Both the position numbers and the translations under genes were made by a program. A DNA stretch of 64,000 nucleotides, taken from positions 248,001-312,000 of the forward strand of contig NZ_LIHP01000001.1 of assembly GCF_001314605.1 (NCBI RefSeq), given 5' to 3'. Of this stretch, positions 18,666-27,495 are shown piece by piece. The stretch is from Marinobacter sp. HL-58. Its GTDB lineage: Bacteria > Pseudomonadota > Gammaproteobacteria > Pseudomonadales > Oleiphilaceae. Numbering within the stretch: the stretch's first letter is position 1; the number at the start of each line of letters is the position of its first letter. The notes beneath the pieces are model-generated. The model ran no database searches, was not told where the DNA came from, and saw only the letters and a program-made list of their open reading frames with translations.

Positions 18666-19784
18666 TCATGCTTCCTGCTCATCCATTCTGGAATGGGAGC
18701 GCAGTGAGTGCTGCATCGGACTGGCGGAACTTGTAAGCCAGTATTGCCTGATTTCCCTGAAGTTGTCTCCCGCAGACCTGACGTGATGGGTCAACTGCTT
18801 GAGATGATCCAGCTCGCGCAGGGTCTGCGTCGGGTATTCGCCGAAGTGTTGCCGATAATAGCTGGAAAATCGCCCAGCATGCTGAAACCTCCAGTTAAAT
18901 GCCTGTTGGGAGACACTGATCCTGTCCGGGTAGTCCTGGATAATGGCTTCCCTTGCCTTGATCAGTCTGCGCCCCCGAACATATTGGTAAGGAGACTGGC
19001 CGGTGTACTGCTTCATGAGGTAATGGAAATTTCGTAAGCTGAGTCCGGAACGGCTGGCCACGGCTTTGATATCGATATCCTTGTCCAGTGCATGATTCAG
19101 CAATTGTATGGCCTTACAAAGACGGCCATCATCATTGACATTTTTCCGTTCGGGTGGCCCTGAGCAAGGGAGGCTGCCTGTTTCCAGGCAGTCATATAAT
19201 CTTCGGGAGAAGCGTTCTACACGTCTTTGTGCATGTTTGTAGTCCCGAAAAAAAGGCGTCTCGTAGAGGAAATTGGTCAGTCCCTCTACCAACCGGCTTT
19301 GGTGGCTCAGAAAGGCGTGTCGGTAGCGTCCCTCCCTCAGGCAGGGTAACTGGACAATAAACAGATGTGTTTCGTCGGAGAGAGTTGCGTGAAATTCTTC
19401 GTGGGGGTCAAGGACGAATGGCGCCCAGGGACCACAAAGACGATGCTCATCGGTCACCTTGAAATCCACCGTTCCCTCTACCGGCATCACAATCGCAGCA
19501 GATCCGGCGTTGGCCCCGGAAATCATACTTGAGTGCCGCATATAGAAACCGCAGACATTCAGATTATCAGATGGAAGGAAAGACAGCCGGCCCCTGAAAC
19601 TCCGGGAGTCTGTTGGTGTGAGAATCTTCTGGGATAACCTCGGGCTGTTGGTTAAAACCTGAAGTGCCGAAAGCCAACTTTCCGGCCGGAATGTGTCCAT
19701 GCGAAGGAAGTGCTCAAGGACAAAAGACTGACTGTTGCAGGCGTACATATTAGTGGGTTTTACCGTATCTTGAGGGAGAAACAT
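18666..19784 (-). CDS. AraC-family transcriptional regulator
   Basis: DNA-binding regulator, 372 aa. The C-terminal AraC/XylS double helix-turn-helix is at about residues 245-345 (IKAVASRSGLSLRNFHYLMKQ, then QQAFNWRFQHAGRFSSYYRQHFGEYP). The N-terminal part is a cupin-like ligand region without a recognisable specificity. The start at 19784 has only a weak ribosome site; ATG 19748 is the next choice. No adjacent operon points to its target: the convergent neighbour is the diguanylate cyclase and the upstream neighbour is a TetR gene on the same strand 192 bases away. Confidence 0.87.
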   Translation of the reverse strand: MFLPQDTVKPTNMYACNSQSFVLEHFLRMDTFRPESWLSALQVLTNSPRLSQKILTPTDSRSFRGRLSFLPSDNLNVCGFYMRHSSMISGANAGSAAIVMPVEGTVDFKVTDEHRLCGPWAPFVLDPHEEFHATLSDETHLFIVQLPCLREGRYRHAFLSHQSRLVEGLTNFLYETPFFRDYKHAQRRVERFSRRLYDCLETGSLPCSGPPERKNVNDDGRLCKAIQLLNHALDKDIDIKAVASRSGLSLRNFHYLMKQYTGQSPYQYVRGRRLIKAREAIIQDYPDRISVSQQAFNWRFQHAGRFSSYYRQHFGEYPTQTLRELDHLKQLTHHVRSAGDNFREIRQYWLTSSASPMQHSLRSHSRMDEQEA

Positions 19785-19976
19785 TAACGTGAGTCAATCT
19801 ACGGGGAGGGCAATGTATCCGATGTCCAGTTATTGCAATGTTTTGGTAAAGTGCTGGCTCAGGCGAGGTTTAAGAATTGAGTTTTGATGCAGATCAATTT
19901 CTGCCTAGATAATTTAACTTTGTTTTCAGGGTTGCTGGAACTGGATCATTCGCTGCGCAGCCAATAATTCACATGA

Positions 19977-20591
19977 TCAGCTATCAACACCCAACATCAA
20001 CCAGAACCGCCTCCGGAAAAAAGGCGCTTCCTTTTTCAGCGAAAACAACTTCGGCGCAAACAGCCAGGTCTGGGTAATCCCCATCAGATAGGTATAACTC
20101 AGCAAGCCCAAGTCACTGGGATCTTCCTTTGTTGTGATCGAACCTTGCTCAACCGCCTGCCCGACCAGATCCCTGAACAAATCAATGATCGATTTCGTTA
20201 ATGCCCGTTCCCGGTTCAACGTCCGGCTCATGGCATCCGTCAGTTCCGTCTTGTTGAGCAGAATCTCGAAGGACTGCCGGTATTTCCGGTTGTTCGCCAG
20301 CAACCCCAGCCATTGCTCGATGAAATGATCCATCGCCTCGACCGGTGTCTCCCGCATGCCCGCGCACTCGGCCACCAGCGCTTCAAGGGGTTCCTGTGAG
20401 TAGGCGAGCACCGCCTCGTACAGGTCATCCTTGTTCTGGAAATGCCAGTAAATCGGCCCACGGCTACACCCGGCTTCCCGAGCAATCCGGCTTAGTGTGG
20501 TCAACGAATAGCCGTCCCGGCTGAACAGGGTCAAGGCAGCCTCAAGGACGGTCTGGCGGGTTTTTTCGGCGTCTTCCTTGGTGCGGCGCAT
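19977..20591 (-). CDS. TetR-family transcriptional repressor (AcrR/TtgR-like)
   Basis: Regulator of 204 aa. The N-terminal helix-turn-helix (about 10-56: TRQTVLEAALTLF, YSLTTLSRIAREAGCSRGPIYWHF) is close to AcrR/TtgR repressors of multidrug efflux, and an all-helical ligand domain follows. Such regulators are usually divergent from an RND pump, but none is present here, so the target is elsewhere or this is an orphan. Upstream lies a 114-base palindromic element (20629-20742) that could carry or disturb its promoter. Confidence 0.88.
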   Translation of the reverse strand: MRRTKEDAEKTRQTVLEAALTLFSRDGYSLTTLSRIAREAGCSRGPIYWHFQNKDDLYEAVLAYSQEPLEALVAECAGMRETPVEAMDHFIEQWLGLLANNRKYRQSFEILLNKTELTDAMSRTLNRERALTKSIIDLFRDLVGQAVEQGSITTKEDPSDLGLLSYTYLMGITQTWLFAPKLFSLKKEAPFFRRRFWLMLGVDS

Positions 20592-20628
20592 AAACGGTGT
20601 TTCTCAGCGGTTAACTGTGCGTTCGGAA

Positions 20629-20742
20629 GATCGGCGTTGGGGTGCCTTTCCAAAACTGTGCGGAGCCAGGGATGGCGTAGCCCAAGCGTCACATGGATGT
20701 GCCGCAAGGAGCGTGTTTTGGAAAGGCACCCCAACGCCGATC
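20629..20742. repeat. Palindromic element with perfect 28-base inverted arms
   Basis: The left arm at 20629-20656 (begins GATCGGCGTTGGGG) is the exact reverse complement of 20715-20742 (ends CCCCAACGCCGATC). The 58-base core has further self-complementary pieces (GTGCGG and CCGC, GGCGT and ACGC-like). There is no coding frame inside. It resembles a REP/MITE-like intergenic element. No second copy was noticed in this window. Confidence 0.75.
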
Positions 20743-20761
20743 CACCTCCAAAGTCTAAACG

Positions 20762-20790
20762 AAAAAGGGCACGAATATTCGTGCCCGATC
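20762..20790 (-). terminator. Terminator of the guanidine catabolism operon
   Basis: On the minus strand the perfect palindrome GGGCACGAAT/ATTCGTGCCC is followed by TTTTTC, about 30 bases after the binding-protein stop codon. Confidence 0.85.
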
Positions 20791-20816
20791 GTATCAGAGT
20801 TTTAGAGGACGATCGC

Positions 20817-21884
20817 TCAGATCTCGTCGTCAGCAGCCATCTGCATGTAGCTGTCATCAAAGCGGAACTTCACGTTGCTCTCATCACCCATAATGGAACC
20901 ATCGGGAAACTCGATACCGACAAAATCCGGACTCTGGGCGCCCTGGCCCAGCAGGCCCTTGTCGAACGAGAACTGACGAACATCGTCCATGGCGGACCGC
21001 GCTTCGTCACTGCGGATGAACTCCACCGAATTCTCCGGCTCCCAGAACATTTTCATGCCCTCCAACTGCATTTCATAACCTTCCTGGTCCGTGCCGGAGA
21101 TTTCACCCAGCATGGCGCGGGCTTCCTGGCCTTCTTCGCTGTCGGATTTGAGGATGCTCATGGTTTCATACCAGGCGCCCACCAGGGCCTTGCCCAGTTT
21201 CGGGTTGTCCGCCAGGGTTTCCGTGTTCACCATTGTCAGGTCCTTGATGTGGCCGGGAATCTGGCTGGAGTCGAACAGTGGCGTGACGCCCGGCATGGCG
21301 GCCACTTCCGTCAGCAGCGGGTTCCAGGTAGCGACATGGCGCACCTCGTCCGTCTGGAAGGCCGAGACCAGGTCGGCGTCGGAGATGTTCACCACATTGA
21401 TGTCCCGCTCCTCTAGGCCAACGCTGTCCAGCGCCCGCACCAGCAGGTAATGGGAAACGGACAGCTCAACCAGGTGTACGGTTTCGCCTTCCAGGTCCTC
21501 GATAGACTCGGCGTCTTTCGATACCAGGCCATCGTTGGCGTTGGAGTAGTCCCCCACAATCAGCGCCGTAGTATCCAGGCCGGAGGCCGCCGGAATCGAC
21601 AGGCCATCCATGCTTGTAGCCACCACGCCATCGAACTGACCGGCGGTGTACTGGTTGATGGATTCGATGTAGTCGTTCACCTGCACGATATCCACTTCAA
21701 TATCGTACTTGTCCGCCCACTTTTTCATGATGCCGCTGTCTTCGGCGTACTGCCAGGGCACCCAGCCGGCGTAGATGGTCCAGGCAATGCTGAAGGAATC
21801 CTTTTCCTCGGCAATGGCGCCCATGGACAGAGAAGCGGTCAGCAGACCGGCCGCCAGACGTTTACTCATGTCAGATGTTTTCAT
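20817..21884 (-). CDS. ABC transporter substrate-binding protein of the guanidine/urea carboxylase region
   Basis: Periplasmic binding protein, 355 aa, of the NMT1/TauA-like fold. It has a Sec signal (about 1-25, AAGLLTASLSMGAIAEE), then FSIAWTIYAGWVPWQYAEDSG and the domain-linking region VVATSMDGLSIPAASGLD. It closely resembles the binding-protein family described next to urea-carboxylase genes (the TIGR03427 type, from memory). The ATG at 21884 has GAGGAGAG. It is the last gene of the riboswitch-controlled catabolic operon, 61 bases after the carboxylase. No permease or ATPase is adjacent; the pair at 2890-4490 under the same riboswitch class is the likely partner. Ligand guanidine is inferred from context. 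Confidence 0.9.
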   Translation of the reverse strand: MKTSDMSKRLAAGLLTASLSMGAIAEEKDSFSIAWTIYAGWVPWQYAEDSGIMKKWADKYDIEVDIVQVNDYIESINQYTAGQFDGVVATSMDGLSIPAASGLDTTALIVGDYSNANDGLVSKDAESIEDLEGETVHLVELSVSHYLLVRALDSVGLEERDINVVNISDADLVSAFQTDEVRHVATWNPLLTEVAAMPGVTPLFDSSQIPGHIKDLTMVNTETLADNPKLGKALVGAWYETMSILKSDSEEGQEARAMLGEISGTDQEGYEMQLEGMKMFWEPENSVEFIRSDEARSAMDDVRQFSFDKGLLGQGAQSPDFVGIEFPDGSIMGDESNVKFRFDDSYMQMAADDEI

Positions 21885-21945
21885 GGTATCTCTCCTCGGG
21901 CTCTGCCCGTGTTGGTCGATTCACTCTTCTTTTGTGTTGCTGGCA

Positions 21946-24900
21946 CTATTCATTAACGTCTTCCACGATCACCACCGGCGTACCCGGTGATACCGCCTGG
22001 CCCGCTTCCCGGCGCACGTCCACGACGCGGCCGCTCACCGGGCTCAGCAATTCAATTTCCATCTTCATGGATTCGATAACCGCCACCGGGCGCTGGGCCT
22101 CGATCAGGTCGCCGGGCTTGACCAGGCATTCCCAGAGGTTGCCGGCCACGTGGCTTTCCACCGCGTGCTGGCCTGCGGGCAGGTTGGCGATGTCATCCTC
22201 GCCTGTGTCTTCCATCGGGGCTTCGGAACTGAAATTGATCTGGCCGGATTCGATCCAGCGTTGAAGTTCCTCGTCGAAGGCCTGTTTGCGTTTGCCGGTG
22301 AAGGCTTCGATTTCGTCGTTGTTATCCGTCAGGAACTGCTCGTAATCCTTCAGGTTGAAGCGGGTTTCCTCGATGCGGATCGGGTAGTCGCCGTTGGGGA
22401 AATCCCGGCGGATCTGCTGCAGCTCCTCGGCGCTGACTTCGTAGAAACGCACCTGATCAAAGAACCTCAGCAGCCAGGGTTTGCCCGGCTCGAAATACTC
22501 GGTGTTGCGGTAGCGGTTCCACATCTGCAGGGTGCGCCCGACGAACTGGTAGCCCCCCGGGCCCTCCATGCCATAGATGCACAGGTAGGCGCCGCCGATG
22601 CCCACGGAGTTCTCTGCGGTCCAGGTACGGGCCGGGTTGTATTTGGTGGTCACCAGGCGGTGGCGCGGGTCCAGGGGCGTGGCCACCGGGGCGCCGAGAT
22701 AGACGTCCCCCAGGCCCATCACCAGGTAGCTCGCATCGAAAAGGGTCTGTTTGACCTCGTCGATGCTGTCCAGCCCGTTAATGCGGCGGATGAATTCCAG
22801 GTTGCTGGGGCACCAGGGGGCATCCTTGCGCACCGACTGCATGTATTTGGCGATGGCGGTCTGGCAGGCTTCGTCGTCCCAGGACAGGGGCAGGTGCACG
22901 ATGCGGGCCGGCACGTCCCACTCCGGCTGTTTTTCCAGTTCCTTTTCGGCACTGATCAGCAGGTCCAGCAGGGCCCGCTGGTTCAGGTTCTGGCTGTTGT
23001 AGTGCACCTGCAGGGAGCGGATGCCGGGGGTCAGTTCCAGAATCTCTTCCAGGTTCTTCTCCCGCAGCCACTGCATCAGGGCGTGGGCGCGGAAGCGCAG
23101 GCAGATGTCCAGCTCCATGGGGCCGTATTCCACCAGCACGTAATTGTCGCCGGCGGCGCGATAGACCACGCCGGTTTCGTGTTCCTCGGTGCCGAGGGAG
23201 GCCAGTATCGGCGACACCGGGGTAATGGGTTTGATGCGCGTGGTAGCGGCGGTCAGGGTGGCCACGGATTCGTCCAGGGCCTCCCGCAGGGCGACCGCCT
23301 GGTCCTGGCAAACGGGGACGAACCGCACCTTGTCACCGGCCTTGAGCTGGCCCAGTTTCCACAGGTCGGCACTGATGACGGTGACCGGGCACACGAAACC
23401 GCCCAGGCTGGGGCCATCGGGGCCGAGGATGACCGGCATGTCGCCGGTGAAATCCACCGTGCCCACGGCGTAGGCGTTGTCATGGATGTTGGAGGGATGC
23501 ATGCCCGCCTCGCCCCCATCGCTGCGGGCCCACTCGGGCTTGGGGCCGATCAGGCGCACGCCGGTGCGGCTGGAGTTGTAGTGGATTTCCCAGTCGCTCT
23601 TGAAGAAGGTGTCGATGTCGCCGTCGGTGAAGTAATCGGGCGCGCCGTGGGGGCCATAGGTAACGTGCAGTTTCCATTCCCTGCCAATGGTTGGCTTGAG
23701 TTCGTTGATCAGCTTCGCCGCGGGCGCTGGCGTGGTGTCGGCCAGAGCCAGGACATCGCCGGCCCGCAGGGCGCGACCACAGTGGCCGCCGAACTGGCCA
23801 AGGGTGAAGGTGCTGCAGGAGGTCAGGTATTGCGGGCAGTCCAGTCCACCCCGGAAAAGCACATAGGCGCGGGCGCCCGAGTCCTTGCCGGCGCCGATTT
23901 TCAGGGTGGCGCCGGAGGGTACGTCGAGCACTTCCCAGAAGGCCACCGGCTGGTCGTCCAGGCTCGCCTCCAGTGCCGCACCGGTCAGCACAATCTGGGT
24001 GGCCCGGTTGAAGACGAGGGTCGGGCCGCGCAGGGTGATTTCCAGGCCGGGTGCGCCTTCCTCATTACCCAGCAGCCGGTTGCCCAGGCGGAAGGAGTAG
24101 CTGTCGAAGGGACCGGAGGGAGGCACGCCCACTTCCCAGTAGCCGATGCGGCCCGGGTAATCCTGGATCGTGGTCAGGGTGCCGCCGCTGATCACGTCCA
24201 CCGTGGCCGGCCGGTAGTCGAATTCGTTGAGGGTGCGGGTAAACAGCCGGCCTTCAGCAAAACGCGGGTCTTCCAGCACCTGGCGTACATACTGGCGGTT
24301 GGTTTCGATACCGTAGAGTTCACTGGTATCCAGGGCCTGCATCAGCCGCTGGCGGGCGGATTCCCGGTCGTCTTCGTGGACAATCACCTTGGCCAGCATG
24401 GGGTCGAACAGGGGAGACACCTCGGTACCCGGCTGAATCCAGGTGTCGATCCGCAGGCCCGCCTCCTCCGGCCAGCTGACATTGGTCAGCAGGCCGGCGG
24501 AGGGCTGGAAGTCCTTGTTGGGGTCTTCGGCATAGATCCGCGCCTGTATGGCATGGCCTTTGGGTTGCAGGCCTCTGGCCAGAGCCTCCAGGTCGCCGAG
24601 GGTGCCTGCTCCCAGTTCCACCATCCAGCGCACGATATCCACGCCGTACACCTGCTCGGTCACGCCGTGCTCCACCTGCAGGCGGGTATTTACTTCCAGG
24701 AAGTAGAACTCGGCGGTGTCCGGGTCGTAGATGTACTCCACGGTGCCGGCACTGCGGTAGTCAATGCTCTCGCCAAGCTGGCGGGCGGTGGCGTGCATGC
24801 GCTGGCGGACGTCATCGGACAGTCCGGGCGCGGGCGCCTCCTCAATCACCTTTTGATTACGGCGCTGGGCGGAGCAGTCCCGCTCACCCAGGGCCACCAC

Positions 24901-25572
24901 CGTGCCTTTGCCATCACCGAACATCTGCACTTCGACGTGGCGGGCGTGTTCCACGAATTTTTCCAGGAACACGCCACTGTTGCTGAAGTTGTTCTGGCTC
25001 AAGCGCTGCACGGACTCGAAAGTTTTGCTCAGGTCTTCGGCGCCGAAGCAGCGGGACATACCGATGCCGCCACCGCCGGCGGTGCTTTTCAGCATCACCG
25101 GGTAACCGATATGCTCGGCTTCCGCCAGGGCCTCGTCCAGACTGCCCAGCAGGCCGGTTCCGGGCAGCATGGGTACCCCGGCTTTTTCCGCCAGGGAGCG
25201 GGCCGTGTGTTTGAGGCCGAAATCTTCCATCTGTTCCGGCGTGGGGCCGAGGAACACGACGCCCTCGGCGTCGCAGCGGCGGGCGAAATCCGCGTTCTCG
25301 CTGAGAAAGCCGTAGCCCGGATGGATCGCCTGGGCACCACTTTTCGCAATCACCCCGAACAGTTTGTCCTGGTCCAGATAGGTGGCCGCCGCCGATCCTT
25401 CCCCCAGCGACCAGGATTCGTCTGCCTGACGTACGTGCAGCGAATCGGCATCGGCTTCCGCGTAGACCGCCACCGAGGTAATGCCCATGGCCTTCAGGGT
25501 GCGGATCACCCGGCAGGCAATTGCGCCCCGGTTGGCGATCAGGACCTTCTTCAGGGGCTGGTTCAGTTCCAT
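21946..25572 (-). CDS. Biotin-dependent guanidine carboxylase (urea carboxylase family)
   Basis: Cytoplasmic ATP- and biotin-dependent enzyme, 1208 aa. The order is: biotin carboxylase (about 1-450; [44 protein letters not shown]), the KipA/AHS2-type half (about 460-770; [21 protein letters not shown]), the KipI/AHS1-type half (about 820-1040), then a biotinyl domain with Lys1170 in ESMKME. The family was long annotated urea carboxylase. Members beside guanidine-I riboswitches and the two DUF1989 subunits carboxylate guanidine, and the product is deiminated to allophanate. That context is present, so guanidine is the preferred call. Its ATG overlaps the upstream deiminase stop by ten bases. 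Allophanate hydrolase, normally next, is missing from the window. Confidence 0.93.
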   Translation of the reverse strand: MELNQPLKKVLIANRGAIACRVIRTLKAMGITSVAVYAEADADSLHVRQADESWSLGEGSAAATYLDQDKLFGVIAKSGAQAIHPGYGFLSENADFARRCDAEGVVFLGPTPEQMEDFGLKHTARSLAEKAGVPMLPGTGLLGSLDEALAEAEHIGYPVMLKSTAGGGGIGMSRCFGAEDLSKTFESVQRLSQNNFSNSGVFLEKFVEHARHVEVQMFGDGKGTVVALGERDCSAQRRNQKVIEEAPAPGLSDDVRQRMHATARQLGESIDYRSAGTVEYIYDPDTAEFYFLEVNTRLQVEHGVTEQVYGVDIVRWMVELGAGTLGDLEALARGLQPKGHAIQARIYAEDPNKDFQPSAGLLTNVSWPEEAGLRIDTWIQPGTEVSPLFDPMLAKVIVHEDDRESARQRLMQALDTSELYGIETNRQYVRQVLEDPRFAEGRLFTRTLNEFDYRPATVDVISGGTLTTIQDYPGRIGYWEVGVPPSGPFDSYSFRLGNRLLGNEEGAPGLEITLRGPTLVFNRATQIVLTGAALEASLDDQPVAFWEVLDVPSGATLKIGAGKDSGARAYVLFRGGLDCPQYLTSCSTFTLGQFGGHCGRALRAGDVLALADTTPAPAAKLINELKPTIGREWKLHVTYGPHGAPDYFTDGDIDTFFKSDWEIHYNSSRTGVRLIGPKPEWARSDGGEAGMHPSNIHDNAYAVGTVDFTGDMPVILGPDGPSLGGFVCPVTVISADLWKLGQLKAGDKVRFVPVCQDQAVALREALDESVATLTAATTRIKPITPVSPILASLGTEEHETGVVYRAAGDNYVLVEYGPMELDICLRFRAHALMQWLREKNLEEILELTPGIRSLQVHYNSQNLNQRALLDLLISAEKELEKQPEWDVPARIVHLPLSWDDEACQTAIAKYMQSVRKDAPWCPSNLEFIRRINGLDSIDEVKQTLFDASYLVMGLGDVYLGAPVATPLDPRHRLVTTKYNPARTWTAENSVGIGGAYLCIYGMEGPGGYQFVGRTLQMWNRYRNTEYFEPGKPWLLRFFDQVRFYEVSAEELQQIRRDFPNGDYPIRIEETRFNLKDYEQFLTDNNDEIEAFTGKRKQAFDEELQRWIESGQINFSSEAPMEDTGEDDIANLPAGQHAVESHVAGNLWECLVKPGDLIEAQRPVAVIESMKMEIELLSPVSGRVVDVRREAGQAVSPGTPVVIVEDVNE

Positions 25573-26201
25573 ACCAGCACCTCGATGGGTGTGGGGTTCC
25601 AGCCGTTGCAGGGGTTGTTCAGCTGCGGGCAGTTGGAAATCATCACCAGCACGTCCATCGCCGCTTTCAGTTCCACGTACTTGCCGGCGTCGGAAATGCC
25701 GTCTTCAAACGTCAGCCCGCCCTCGGCGGTCACCGGCACGTTCATGAAGAAGTTGATGTTGTGGGTGATGTCCCGCTTGCTCATACCCAGCTCTTCGTGT
25801 TCGGTCACCGCCACCAGCCAGCTGTCGCGGCAGGCGTGCATGCACTTTTTCTCCAGGGCATAGCGGGTGGTGTTGCTTTCCGCCGCACAGGCGCCGCCCA
25901 GGGTGTCGTGGCGGCCACAGGTGTCGGCGGTGATTTCCAGCATCACGTTGTTTTCCGAGGACACCAGTTTGGAGCCGGCGGTCAGGTAGACATTGCCCTG
26001 CTCGCGAATGGTGTCCACGGCGCTGTAGCGTTCGGTGGGGTTGTGGGCGTTGTAGAAGAGGGTGTCGGCCGCCTGGTTGCCTTCCAGGTCCAGGATACGG
26101 ACGGTCTCGCCGGCCTTCACCACTTTCAGGAAATACTCGCCCGCCGGCACGGTTTCACGGAAGGCGGCGTTGTCGGGGTTCAATTCGCTGTGCTTGATCA
26201 T
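25563..26201 (-). CDS. Carboxyguanidine deiminase-type subunit (urea carboxylase-associated, DUF1989), shorter
   Basis: Protein of 212 aa and the shorter of two tandem homologues. Landmarks are [26 protein letters not shown] and the C-terminal [12 protein letters not shown]. The pair (UAAP1/UAAP2, later CgdA/CgdB) forms a deiminase that converts carboxyguanidine to allophanate with release of ammonia. The Cys, His and Asp residues in these motifs are candidates for metal or catalytic roles. Which subunit this is cannot be fixed from sequence alone. The start at 26201 has CCGGAG upstream, with a 12-base gap from the longer subunit; it overlaps the carboxylase gene, so translation is probably coupled. 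Confidence 0.88.
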   Translation of the reverse strand: MIKHSELNPDNAAFRETVPAGEYFLKVVKAGETVRILDLEGNQAADTLFYNAHNPTERYSAVDTIREQGNVYLTAGSKLVSSENNVMLEITADTCGRHDTLGGACAAESNTTRYALEKKCMHACRDSWLVAVTEHEELGMSKRDITHNINFFMNVPVTAEGGLTFEDGISDAGKYVELKAAMDVLVMISNCPQLNNPCNGWNPTPIEVLVWN

Positions 26202-26213
26202 CTCCGGCCTCCG

Positions 26214-26954
26214 TTACTGGAACAGGTGGTACAGGGCGTTATTGGCGAAGGCGCGGGTGGCCTCCGGTGACGAGGTCTTGCAGGGGTCGGCATCGGTAAC
26301 CGGGGCCGCCTGGAAGAGCTGATAACGCACTGGATGGCTCGGATATTCCGGGGCCGGATTGAGCGGGTGGGGGCAGGTGTGCAGCACCACGATGGTGTCC
26401 ATTTCGAAACGCAGGTCCACGGTGACACCGGCGTGGGAATGGTCGCTGACAAAGGCCATGTTGCCGTCGTCGTCGGTTTTTACCCGGCTGAACCAGTTCA
26501 GGTTGGCGGTCAGGTCCTTCTTGCCCAGGCCGTACTTGGCCAGTTCGTTGAGGAAGCTGGTGAAGCCGTTGCGGTGGTAGTGGTTATGGGCTTCCTGGTA
26601 GGTCTTCTTACCCCAGCGCTGCTCCACCAGCTCGGCATTGCAGGTACCGCTGACGGTATCGTGCCAGCCCAGGTCATCGCGGATGATGGAGGCAAACACA
26701 CGACCCATGTCCGAGAGCAGAACGTGGCCCCTGGTGAGTTTGAAGGTGTGCTGGTTTTTCAGGGTGTCCGGCATGTTGTACCGCTCGAGGGGATTCTCGG
26801 GGTTGTACATCAGCATGCCTACATTGGCCCCGCCGGTTTCATCGATCAGGCGCAGCACGTGGCCACGGCGCATGACAAAGGACCAGTGGGATCCGCCGGG
26901 AATCAGATCGTCGTACAGGGGTGTTGCACAGAGAGGGGCTGCGGTCTGCAACAT
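26214..26954 (-). CDS. Carboxyguanidine deiminase-type subunit (urea carboxylase-associated, DUF1989), longer
   Basis: Protein of 246 aa, first gene of the guanidine operon and paralogue of its 212-aa neighbour. Shared motifs are GGANVGMLMYN, GWHDTVSGTCNAE and HTCPHPLNPAPEYPSHPV. The N-terminal region GGSHWSFVMRRGHVLRLID is typical of the family. The ATG at 26954 follows a perfect AGGAGG. The leader between the gene and 27115 holds a guanidine-I riboswitch and a terminator hairpin, so synthesis should rise with guanidine. With its partner it is expected to act on the carboxylase product. Confidence 0.9.
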   Translation of the reverse strand: MLQTAAPLCATPLYDDLIPGGSHWSFVMRRGHVLRLIDETGGANVGMLMYNPENPLERYNMPDTLKNQHTFKLTRGHVLLSDMGRVFASIIRDDLGWHDTVSGTCNAELVEQRWGKKTYQEAHNHYHRNGFTSFLNELAKYGLGKKDLTANLNWFSRVKTDDDGNMAFVSDHSHAGVTVDLRFEMDTIVVLHTCPHPLNPAPEYPSHPVRYQLFQAAPVTDADPCKTSSPEATRAFANNALYHLFQ

Positions 26955-26981
26955 GGCCTTTTCCTCCTGGTTAGGGCATCC

Positions 26982-27017
26982 AAAAAAACGAGAGGCGTCA
27001 GTAACTGAACGATCCTC
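26982..27017 (-). terminator. Riboswitch expression-platform terminator, guanidine operon
   Basis: Minus-strand GAGG...TCAG-TTA-CTGA...CCTC is followed by TCGTTTTTTT. The 5' arm GAGG overlaps the GGGAG end of the aptamer, so ligand binding could prevent the hairpin from forming. That would be a classic transcription-attenuation on-switch. The overlap is seen; the mechanism is inferred. Confidence 0.7.
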
Positions 27018-27115
27018 CCGGGCTTTTGTCCCGCCGTGTAACCTTGGAAAAGGTCGTCAACTCTCGGACCAGCCATCTGCCTGGATTGGTGGCAGACCGG
27101 AACCCTAGTTGACCA
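27011..27115 (-). promoter_or_regulatory. Guanidine-I (ykkC) riboswitch upstream of guanidine catabolism operon
   Basis: The minus strand contains CTAGGGTTCCGGTC, GGCTGGTCCGAGAG, and ACACGGCGGGACAAAAGCCC followed by GGGAG, all in the ykkC order. The variable P1b/P2 parts differ from the copy at 4555-4665 while the binding-core blocks are identical. Identical cores with diverged stems argue for two old, functional copies rather than a recent duplication. Confidence 0.95.
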
Positions 27116-27181
27116 TTGGTCAGATTGTGGCGCTTTGATTGTGGTTTCAGTAACCGACGTCTCGCTGCGTACTCCAGTCTT

Positions 27182-27197
27182 TGCAGGGTCCATGCCA
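27182..27197 (-). promoter_or_regulatory. Putative sigma-54 promoter for the guanidine catabolism operon
   Basis: Minus strand TGGCATGGACCCTGCA matches TGGCAYG-N4-TTGCA with C for the first T, with GG and GC correctly spaced. It lies about 70 bases upstream of the riboswitch. It shares its -12 box CTGCA exactly with the site at 4748-4763. Confidence 0.65.
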
Positions 27198-27267
27198 ATT
27201 CATAAACGTCTGATTTTGATGGATTAAGATTTAGTTGCTCGAAATTGATCGCCACCTGACAGGGCGC

Positions 27268-27286
27268 GCGCACCAGTCTGGTGCGC
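27268..27286. promoter_or_regulatory. Palindrome in the exaC upstream region, candidate operator
   Basis: GCGCACCAG and CTGGTGCGC are perfect nine-base arms around one T. It lies 210 bases upstream of exaC and 70 bases upstream of the minus-strand sigma-54 site. The 541 bases from 26955 to 27495 otherwise hold only the riboswitch leader of the left operon and the exaC leader; no further gene was seen. Confidence 0.4.
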
Positions 27287-27495
27287 CGGCGGGTGCCTTT
27301 GCGGTGCAATGTTTATTTGAGGGTGTCTATTGGCGTGAGGGCAGTGGTGCCGTGGCTCTTATGCCATCTACTACCAAGGGAGGAGTTTTTCACCTCCATC
27401 GAATCATTCAACTATCCGGTATTGGGGTCTACATTGAGTGGGTAAACGCGAAAGGCCGCGTTGCCCTTCGACAAACACAACAAGAGGTCGAGACC

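Noticed and set aside
18666-20591. AraC and TetR genes as regulators of the guanidine operon
   Set aside because: The operon has its own riboswitch and sigma-54-like control and is separated from the TetR gene by a terminator and a palindromic element. TetR similarity is to efflux-pump repressors.
22150-25863. 1237-codon open frame on the plus strand opposite the guanidine carboxylase gene
   Set aside because: It is an antisense shadow of a GC-rich gene with strong codon bias. Its translation is low-complexity, rich in Gly/Ala/His/Val, with no domain, and the minus strand encodes a full, well-conserved enzyme.
27235-27495. Upstream extension of the exaC frame
   Set aside because: No family match, no ribosome site; the ATG at 27496 fits the family length and has AGAGG upstream.
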